Assembly: GCA_900491605.1 (NCBI GenBank)
Contig: UESW01004361.1
Span: 136,094 to 200,093, forward strand
Source of the DNA: Calamus simplicifolius
Taxonomy: Eukaryota > Streptophyta > Magnoliopsida > Arecales > Arecaceae
Length of the DNA stretch: 64,000 bases
Direction: 5' to 3'
Under the pieces are notes generated by a model. It did not search any database. It was not told the DNA's origin and worked only from the letters and a program-made list of their open reading frames with translations. Shown here piece after piece: positions 55,811 to 64,000 of this stretch. Every line of letters starts with the position of its first letter. Position 1 is the stretch's first letter. The translations under genes and the position numbers were made by a program.

Positions 55811-56280
55811 ATCATTGCTAGTCCCTTAGCAATGTAATTAAAATAAAATCATGCGTCACTAAAATTCTCTTTTGCAAAATTAAATCTAGGCTTAAGGTTG
55901 AAAGAAGATAGCCAGTATCACTAACTAAGTATTGAGTTTTTAAAGTAAATTTTGCTTTCAGAACTATTAGAAACTTTCTTAGAGTTCATCTATAGATCTA
56001 CAGCACTTATGTTTATGATGGCTAACTTAGCATTTCGGTATTAGCTTGTAAGAAACAATGGTATCTTCACTTATCACTTACTTTGCTTAATATTTTATAC
56101 ACCTCAAATTAAGCACATGACATGAGATAGCTTTCACACTGCCTGATATATATTATTTATTTATTTATTTATTTTTAATTTTTTTAGCGATATCTTCATA
56201 TTGCCCTTTTTTGATGCGATCAACAACACTTACTTAGGCGAAGGTGCCCAGTTACTCAATGAAAAATCAATGTTTAGACT

Positions 56281-56311
<31 letters not shown>

Positions 56312-56885
56312 ATCAAGCAGGTAGCTTTTTCCTTAAATTTAAGTTTCTCTCATTGGGGTGTATATTAATTACTAATTTTAATAATAATTGAATCTCCAAT
56401 TGACCTTACAACTAATACCTAATTTACCTCGTCAGTGTGCATGTGCAATGGAAGTACTAATAGCCTTTAGATGACCTAAGTAGGTTACTAAAAGTCTGAC
56501 TAACTAGTCTACTCCTTGGCTCTCTACAGTAATTAGCCAATACTTTCTAACTCTATTACCTTTTTCTAGTCAATTTTGCTCAAGAATTTCTTCCACAACA
56601 CATGATTTATAAAAATTTTAAAATTTTTAAAAAATGCCAAGGTGTTTTCAAAATATTTTTCAAAAAGATTTCTCTTACCCCCAACTTAATTCTCATTATC
56701 CTCAATGAAGTAAGAAAAAATAAAACAAAGAGAAACACCGCCTGAATGAGATATGCCTCGTGTAATGTTAGGAGTGACCGTGCAGAGTAGTCTCTTATTC
56801 CTAAAAATAAGAATCATAAAATAAAGGTTAGAACATAAAAATTTTGGGTTGTCTCCCAAAAAGCGCTAAGTTTAACGTCTTCAAT
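55811..56885 (-). other. Non-coding interior of the Athila-like element near the 3' LTR
   Basis: About 1.1 kb without open frames. Contains a (TA)n microsatellite at 56284-56311 and, in reverse, the phrase gcgctttttgggagacaacc (56847-56868), a sequence usually found after pol in Athila relatives. Confidence 0.55.
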
Positions 56886-56891
56886 CAGATG

Positions 56892-59683
56892 TTATGGCTC
56901 ACTTTGATTACCATTATCAAGGAGTTTGATGATCTCTTCCCTTACTACTTCCTTCATGGTTGGTTTAAGTTTTCTTTGGGGGTCTCTTATAGGCTTGGTT
57001 TTCTCCCTTAAGTGAATCCTATGTTGAACGATCGAGGGGCTAATTCCTTTTATGTTAGCCATGGTCCATTCTAACGCTTCTTTATTCTCATTCAATAGTT
57101 TCCCTTCTTGTGAGGAGTCTAGATCAGTTGAAATAATCGTAGGCGAGATTTCTGATGGACCTAAATATGCATAGTTGAGATGCTTGGGAAGTGGTTTCAA
57201 TTCTAATTTGGGTGCTTCCTTTATTGATTGTTTGGGTAATGGTTCAGATACTTTCTCTAGTGGTTCAGTTGGAAGTTTTCATCTTGATTTTTCATCAATT
57301 ATAGCAACCTCATTAATTTGCTCCCCATCTTGGTTTATGCAGGTTTCTAGGTCAAGCTTTTTATCACTAAGGTCAATTGAATCATAACCAGTATCCTGAA
57401 CATAATTTGAGTTGCTCATTTGATGTGTATTGATAAGATTAAAAATATTAAGATCAATTGACATATTTCCAAAGGAGAGTTTTATTAATCCATTTTGACA
57501 ATTAATTAGGGCATTAGATGTGGCCAAAAATGGTCTACCTAAAATCATTGGGATGTAGCTTTTTGGGTTTGTCATCGGTTCAGTTTCTAAAATCATAAAG
57601 TCCAATGGGTAGATAAAGTTACCAACTTTGATCAATACATCCTCTACTATTCGGGTACTTTCAAAGAGTGATCAGTTAGTTGTATGATCATTTTCGTAGG
57701 CTTTAGTTCTCCTAACCCTAGTTGCTCATATACAGAGTATGGCAACATATTAATACTTGCTCCTAAGTCTAATAAAGCCCTATTTATGAGGGTGTTCCTC
57801 ATAATGCATGAAATAGTAGGTGATCTTAGATCTTTGTATTTTACTGGCATATGGTTTGATAGATAAGAGCTTACACCGGCTGCTAGAAAGGCTTTTTTGG
57901 GCACATTAATGGTTTCTTTTTGGTACATAGATCCTTAAGAAATTTGGCATAGGCTGGGACTTGTTGGATCGTGTCCAGTAAGGGGATGTTCACTTTAACT
58001 TGCTTAAAAACCTCTAAAATCTTATCGAATTGGGCTAAATTTTGATTGGACTTAAGTCTATTTGGGAATGGTGCTACAACCCTAATTTTTTGTTTATCTT
58101 TTTCTGACATGGGCTCAGCTGGTGGGTTAGGCATTATATTAGACTCTGATGCCTCAGGTATTTCGGGCTGATCCAGCTCAATAAGTTGTTCAAGTGGTGG
58201 GACTTCTAATTCTTCTTCTTTATGTGTATCCATCTGATTATCTATTTGTTTTCCAAATTTTAATGTATGAATGACACTTAGTTGGTTAGTCTGGGCTCCT
58301 TGTTTGGATCCTTGGATGTTTAGATTCCTAGGGTTAGCTTCGGGCTGACTTGGTAGCTTACCCCATTCTCTTTCATTGAATGCTGTGGCTAGTTGACCTA
58401 TATGGGTTTCTAGTTTTGTAATGGATTGTGTGTGTGAGTGAAGAAGTTGAGTATTCATTTCTAGTCCTTTCAATGCTTGTAACACCTTCTCTTTGAAAGT
58501 AGGATCATAATTATTTGGTGAGGTTGAGGCGCACTTGGATATTGGGAATACGACATGCTTCTAAATTGGGTCTCCTGATGGTTAGGCCTAATTGATGTTG
58601 GACTGATGATAGGTTGGGGTTTCCATGAAAAATTTGGATGATTTTGTCGGGTAGGATTGTAAGTATTCGAATATGGATCATTTCCTGGTCTAGGAGCCAT
58701 TCGGGTTTGGGCTTGGTAGGCTTGCTCTTGAATAAGCTCAGGAAATTGGTATGCGGCTGGACATTCACCTATAGAATGGGTCGGACTCAAACAGATTATA
58801 CAAGCCTCATGTAATTGAGTAGATGGAGAAGAGGTTTCCAACTTGTAGAATTCAATCAAGTTTTTGGGATAGTTCATCAATTTTGATAGAGATGTCTATA
58901 GACTGACCTATGTTATATATTCCCCCTCTCTTAGGTTCTATGGGAGGATCTTTACAGCAGACATGTGGTACCAGAAATTTTCACTTAGAGTTTCAAAAAG
59001 CTGCTATGCCTTATGTTCATTTTTTAGCATAAATGTTCCTCCACATGAGGCATCCACCATTTGTTTTCTGACAATCCATCATAAAAGCATTGAACTAACT
59101 AACATTTAGGTATTGCATGTGTGGACATTTCCTAGTTAATTCTTTTAATCTTTCCCATGTTTCATGAAACATTTCTCCCTCTAACTGAGAAAAATTGGTT
59201 ATGGCTTTTTAATTTGATTCTTTTTTCCTATAGGAAAGTATTTCTTAAGAAATTCTCTCTGAAGTTGGTCCCAAGTTGAAATTATAATGTCTAGTGAATT
59301 TAACCAATACTTGGCTCTATCTTTTAGGGAGAAAGGGAATAATTTAAGCCTAAGTGCCTCATCGGAGAAATTTTGAATCTTGACAGTTGAGCAAATTTTT
59401 AAGAATTCATCTAAGTATTTATAGGGATCTTCATTTGTAAATCCATGAAAACCTGGTAACATTTGGATTACACTGGACTTAATTTCATATTGAATAGCCT
59501 CTACTGGGGGTACTTGTATGCATGGTGAATATGTATATATTGTGAAGGGGCGAAGTACTCCTTCAATTGACGTGGTGGATTATTTTCTTGATTAAGATCC
59601 ATAATGCGTGCTCTGTTTGCTCTACAAGTTCTCTCTATTTCGGGGTTTAAGGGTATGAGGTTGATTGTAACGATCGGTGACAA
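56892..59683 (-). pseudogene. gag, protease and truncated reverse transcriptase of the Athila-like element
   Basis: Minus strand, in order. The Gag N-terminus is near 59620 (MDLNQENNPPRQLKEYF). A Retrotrans_gag block at 59462-59199 reads YKYLDEFLKICSTVKI and DRAKYWLNSLD. A Cys/His motif CIICLSPTHSIGECPAAY lies near 58800. A Gln/Glu-rich linker spans 58485-57950. Protease follows (LDLGASINMLPYSVYEQLG near 57775; SYIPMILGRPFLATSNALIN near 57535). The N-terminal part of reverse transcriptase (ALEWTMANIKGISPSIVQH, KLKPTMKEVVREEIIKLLD) ends at 56892. The catalytic reverse-transcriptase core, RNase H and integrase are absent. Several frameshifts. Confidence 0.82.
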
Positions 59684-60870
59684 AGCATATACCCTACCAA
59701 TACACTCTAAAGCAAACAGTAATTCAGTTGTTTTTTTTTAACTAATATAATAGAAGAGAAAGGAGAAGATTCTAAAGAAAATATCCTAAAAGATTCCTAG
59801 AACTAAGAGCAATGAATAATTTAATTAGGGTTTAATAATTCTTAGCAATCAAGTTAACAAAGATTAGACTCTCTACTCTAGGTTTACCCTAGATCTAGAT
59901 ACCTCCTAACTTTCAAGACCACCTTGGAGCCCTCCAAGTTAAAAATTAGCTGATCAACTAGCCAGTTAAGGGTAAGGTCAGTGGGGTCCCCCTGTTGCTT
60001 ACTAGGTAAGCAAACAGAACTAATTAAGTAATCACTTTCCTTTCCTTTTCTAGACACCAGTTAAGCAGTCAATCTCAACCCGGTCCAACTCTTTTGGGTG
60101 CCTTGTCCTATTGAGCTCGAGTTCCTTAGGGACTGATGTCTAGTTAATTTTAGAGTTAAAGGTTTGGGTTAATGCAAAATGAAGGATGTGGTTTGTGGGC
60201 CAAGGAAGGGTGATGAAATTTCACCTTATCTTGATTAGGGGTTTGTGCCCTTAAAGTTAATTATGAAAATGCTATGCAACAAGAAGATGTCCACCTCTTG
60301 AAATTATCAAACAAAATTAATCTAATTATTTTTTTAGATTTTTGTGATTAAGTTTCTAATTTTCTAATAAATTATGAGATGTCATTGAAAAAATTTTGAG
60401 TTTCGTAGAAAATAAATTTACCAAAGTCAATCTAAGCATAGAAATAAAATATTTTTTATTTTTATTATATTTTATTTTTATTTATGTATTATTATTTATT
60501 ATTTTGTTTTCTTAAATTAATTATATTTTATGGAAAGTATTAGGGTTTTATTTTAGGTTCTTTTATGGTAAGTTAATTAAAAGGAAAAGTTGATTAGGTT
60601 AAAAGTGGATTTGTGATAAGAAGGAAAGTAATTTTTTTTATGTTAAAAAGAAAATAAGAAAATCTAACAATTAAGGTAACTATAAAAAAAAGCAATAAGC
60701 TAAGAGAGCAATAATTATTCAACAAAAAAGAAATTTTTTACTCTTTTTTTTTATATAGAAGCAAAAATAATAATGAAATAATAAAAATTAAAAATAAGAA
60801 CAAAATTAAGAAAAAATTTGTAATAATTTTTTTTATTTTTTTTATTTTTTTTGTGAAGTAATCGTGCCTA

Positions 60871-60895
60871 GATCCTCAGCAACGGCACCAAAATT
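60871..60895 (-). other. Primer-binding site of the Athila-like element
   Basis: On the minus strand, next to the 5' LTR: aattttggtgccgttgctga. The TGGTGCCGTTGC core is close to the tRNA-Asp-type site of Athila elements. Confidence 0.65.
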
Positions 60896-61978
60896 TGATC
60901 GCTGTCATTGACGGTCAAAAATAAAACCTACTCACTACTATAGCTAGTGGTAAATCGGGATCGTATCCTCAGGGATCAAGGGCAATTATTTCACGAAGGA
61001 GAAAAAGAAAATTTATCTATAAAGGATTATATTAAGAATAGCGGTTATTAAAAGATAACAACTAATTAATTAATGAAATTCAAATAGCAGAAGAAGCAAC
61101 CCAAGAATCCGAATCCACCATGCAAACAGGTTTTATCTTCTTTTTTTAATGTTGCAATAGTAATAATTTTTATAAATTTAAAATTAGAATAATTTATCTC
61201 TTATCAGGCACGGACCGTATCAGAAGATCACGGTACATCCTTTTAGAGTATAAACTATCTAATAATTGCAAGGTTAAGGGTCTAATCTATCATACTACGA
61301 TCTGTCTCTCTTAGGCACGTACCGTATCCTGAGATCATGGTACGTCGATAGAGGGTACATGCCATGTATGCCAGATCAAAACCTTAATCAGAAAAATAAC
61401 TCAAAAGATATAATAAAGAAGAGCATAATTTTTATTGCATAGAAATTAAGAACAAAAAGAAAGATAAAACCTGATTATAGGCTTCATCATCATCCCAAGT
61501 TGAAGGAATTAGCACGCATAGCTGCTGCCAGCATCCCCTTCATAATTTTCTTTTCCATGCCTAAATACAATAATCTAAATAAAAAAAAATAAAAAGAGCT
61601 TTGTAGAAACTCCTCCTCTTAACTACTGCCAGAGGTCCTCCTTTTATAGAGCTCATCTAGGGTTTCCTCCTAATCAAAGTTGGAGTCAATCGGACGCTCA
61701 AGATATTCAGATATTGTGAGAAAATTTCTCAGCCATCTGTTCAACATCACCTGCCTTACTTTGCACCAAAAATTATGCGAAATCATCTTTTTCTTCCTTT
61801 TTGGTAAACCGAATCCTGATTTGAGTGTCATCTGCATCATTGGACTCCAAAAATTGAGCTCTTTCCATCTATAGACTTCTTTTATGCAAACATCCATAAA
61901 AAGTATTAATTCTTAATAAATTCAAAGTAACTAAAATTTATTTTAATAGTTAAATTGAGATAATAAATAGACTTATCA
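60896..61978 (-). repeat. 5' LTR of the Athila-like element
   Basis: 1,083 bp, from tgatcgctgtcattgacggt to aataaatagacttatca. Pairs with 54711-55796. Confidence 0.88.
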
Positions 61979-61983
61979 CTTGG

Positions 61984-63000
61984 TGATATCAGAATTGTAA
62001 ATGAGCATCATCCCATGCATGGTACAAAAACTAGCATCTTTTGAGGTGGTTAGTAGTTTATGTCACCTGATTGATGATACCTTGAAGAAGGTGAAAATTC
62101 ATAAGGATATGCATATCTAGCCACTAGCAGTTGCCCATGGTAAAGGATGGCGGGTGAGATTGCAGAGCAGCATGATACTACCATTACCATAGGAGGATAT
62201 TCTATGGATTACCATTTATATATTTTTACAGAGAAGTAATCATTATTTATACATGTATTTTTGGATTTAAATGATTACCATTTGTGTACATTTTTTTGAT
62301 TGATCTTCAGGTTTTCATCTTTGACATTTCATATTTTGATACATTAATGTTTAGATGTTTTCTTGGATGATTACAATTTAGTGTATACATCATTATTCAA
62401 ATAATCTATAGCTTTTATGTTCATCTTCCATATTTAATATTTTAATGCATGTATATTGAGCATAGATATTATTGTTAAGAGAACAGACTTGGCATGGCCG
62501 GCATTGCACGGCCTAGCAATAGCTAGGCTAATCCAAGGTCAACACAGCACGGTCATGTGTGGGCACATAAGGGCAACATAGAATGGCACAAGGGTGGGCA
62601 CTGCATGGTTAGTCCAGTGCCACCATGTCAAAGCAACATCACACCCTCTACTATACAATTAATGCCAACAAACTAAAAATTGATAGGGCTGGCACTGCAT
62701 GACTAGCCTAGAGCCCGACGTAGAATGGCCATGTGTGGTGATGTTGTGTGGCATGGCATATTTTCAGAAATATATGCCATGCGATGTTGGTTATATTGCA
62801 TGTGTACATGCCCATATTTGTTATTTGGAATGGGCTATTTCACTTCTATGCTTAATTAAAATTTTCTGGGTCAGATATGCTACTTTGTTCTTGTCAAATC
62901 CTTTACAGAACTGTGATATTTGGATGGCAGATATTTCCTCTATATAGTTGAGTTGGAGATATCTACATTACGATCGAGAGATGATAGGAAGCAAACACAC
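61984..63000. other. Intergenic DNA after the Athila-like element
   Basis: AT-rich. A patch at about 62485-62720 repeats 'ggcatgg/gcactgcatgg' motifs and may be a decayed repeat. No gene recognised. Confidence 0.5.
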
Positions 63001-63003
63001 TTA

Positions 63004-63283
63004 GGTAGTGTTTGATAGCCCAAAAGCTATCTTTGGATAAATGTACAAGATAACATTTATCCAGGGGATAGCTGAGGGAATAAGCATCTTTTTAAAATTA
63101 TAAGTCTGCCATCAAGGGATAACTTTAGTTGTTCCTAGGTTTCCTAGGGAATAAGTTTAGGGGATAACCCATGGTCCCCTCTGGTTAAATTTTTTCAGAC
63201 CTATCTCCTCTAGCTATAGCATTTGGAAATAAGAGGGGATATCCAGGGGATATCCTCCCTTATCCCCCATATCAAACACTGCC
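63004..63283. mobile_element. PIF/Harbinger (Tourist-like) MITE, 280 bp
   Basis: Terminal inverted repeats ggtagtgtttgata and tatcaaacactgcc (13 of 14 pair), flanked by TTA on both sides (63001-63003 and 63284-63286). Non-coding, with internal gggata/tatccc repeats. The size, TTA duplication and G/C-start termini fit the Tourist class. Confidence 0.75.
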
Positions 63284-63286
63284 TTA

Positions 63287-63780
63287 GGTTACCTTCTTTA
63301 TTGCCATAAAATGTTCCCAGCATACGATTCCATGGCTTTAAGTTTCAACCAACATTCAAAACTTTAACTCAGGATTTAGTTGTTTCAGTCTGAGATGATT
63401 CATAACCTGCATGATTGACTCATGAACCAAATAAACTCTACATATGATGCTTATCTTAGGAAATCACTAACTTCCTTGAATTTCTAGATGTAGTCATATA
63501 AAGACGACCTTCAAGAAATCCTCAGCCATACAATCTCAGTGCAAAGATAGCCACAATATAATGTGCCACCTGCTAATCCAAGAGGGTTTCAAGTAACAAG
63601 TGGATATCAGCTACAGAGGATTAACCCATGCGATAACCGTTGTGAAGAATGGAAATCATCTATTTGAGTGACAAAAAGTCGAAAACTCATCACTCTAATT
63701 GCCGATTTATTTTAAATAAAAAAATAAATACATAAATCATCAATTTAGTCGATGATTTCCATTTCCATACCCTCCTTTCA
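63287..63780. other. Intergenic DNA, nothing recognised
   Basis: No coding potential and no clear repeat. Confidence 0.5.
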
Positions 63781-63782
63781 CT

Positions 63783-64000
63783 AGGGGTGTAATCAATTCG
63801 AATTGAGTAACACAATGCCAAGCTCAAGCTCGATTCTAGTCTAAAATTTGAAGTTTGAAACTCGATTCGAGCTCGATCGAGTTTCTTATTTAAAACTTGA
63901 ACTCAAGTTCGATGAAATACTCGATATATTCGAACTCTAGTTGACTTGAATTTCTATATAAAAATTTAAAAAATATTTTTTAAATTTAAATAAAACATAT
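63783..64000. mobile_element. Start of a dispersed repeat with 'taggggtgt' end, cut by the window edge
   Basis: taggggtgtaatcaattcga followed by cgagctcgatcgag-type motifs resembles the termini of hAT-like non-autonomous elements common in plants. The second end is outside the window. Confidence 0.3.

Larger units (their letters stand above)
54711..61978 (-). mobile_element. Non-autonomous Athila-like Ty3/gypsy LTR retrotransposon
   Basis: LTRs at 54711-55796 and 60896-61978 share TGAT...ATCA ends. A 5-bp duplication with one change flanks it (cctgg 54706-54710, cttgg 61979-61983). Minus orientation: a polypurine tract adjoins the left LTR and a TGGTGCCGTTGC primer-binding site adjoins the right LTR. 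The interior (5.1 kb) has gag, protease and only the first part of reverse transcriptase; the rest of pol is missing. It depends on a relative for movement, if it moves at all. Confidence 0.88.

Overview
This is nuclear DNA of a flowering plant, most likely a monocot (a palm would fit, but that is only an impression). The gene has GT-AG introns, the flanks are AT-rich, and most of the window is Ty3/gypsy, RTE-LINE, hAT and MITE sequence. I see no bacterial or organellar genes and no tRNA or rRNA.

The one host gene is the C-terminal two thirds of a DICER-LIKE 3 gene (DCL3, + strand). It enters from the left edge and ends with TAA at 52515-52517. Thirteen exons can be placed, together about 1,050 codons: Dicer-dimerisation domain (1-263), platform/PAZ region (34945-36081), connector (36275-36492), RNase IIIa (36575-36781 and 49344-49811), RNase IIIb (49950-50758) and two dsRNA-binding regions (50432-52517). 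All catalytic acidic positions of both RNase III domains look present. Two lesions stand out: a frameshift at the end of the PAZ exon (about 35832) and an in-frame loss of about three residues just after the second catalytic Glu of RNase IIIa (about 49568). The copy is therefore either a young pseudogene or carries assembly errors.

The first intron (264-34944) is about 34.7 kb, because it holds a nested insertion whose three levels each keep target-site duplications. An RTE-type LINE lies between 19-bp repeats at 1069-1087 and 32526-32544. Inside it is an outer Tat-lineage Ty3/gypsy element (1225-29906, TSD gttat). Inside that is a second copy of the same family (5404-18983, TSD agtgc). Both gypsy elements lie on the minus strand (gag-PR-RT-RNaseH-INT). 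Both carry, on the opposite strand, a large antisense gene (Transposase_28-like plus coiled coils) with its own TATA box and GT-AG introns. The outer copy also has a second small antisense coiled-coil ORF. Three families of hairpin-rich minisatellites lie in the LTRs and in the spacer beside pol.

The second giant intron (36782-49343) holds antisense and sense RTE-LINE fragments, a hAT (BED/DUF659) remnant, a 332-bp foldback MITE with a 10-bp TSD and a CT-rich tract. Downstream of the gene are a non-autonomous Athila-like element (54711-61978) that has lost most of pol, a PIF/Harbinger-like MITE (63004-63283) and the start of another dispersed repeat at the right edge.

The overall picture is a gene for the 24-nt siRNA-producing Dicer, whose products normally silence transposons, that is itself heavily loaded with transposons. 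Several of them form inverted or convergent transcription structures inside its introns.
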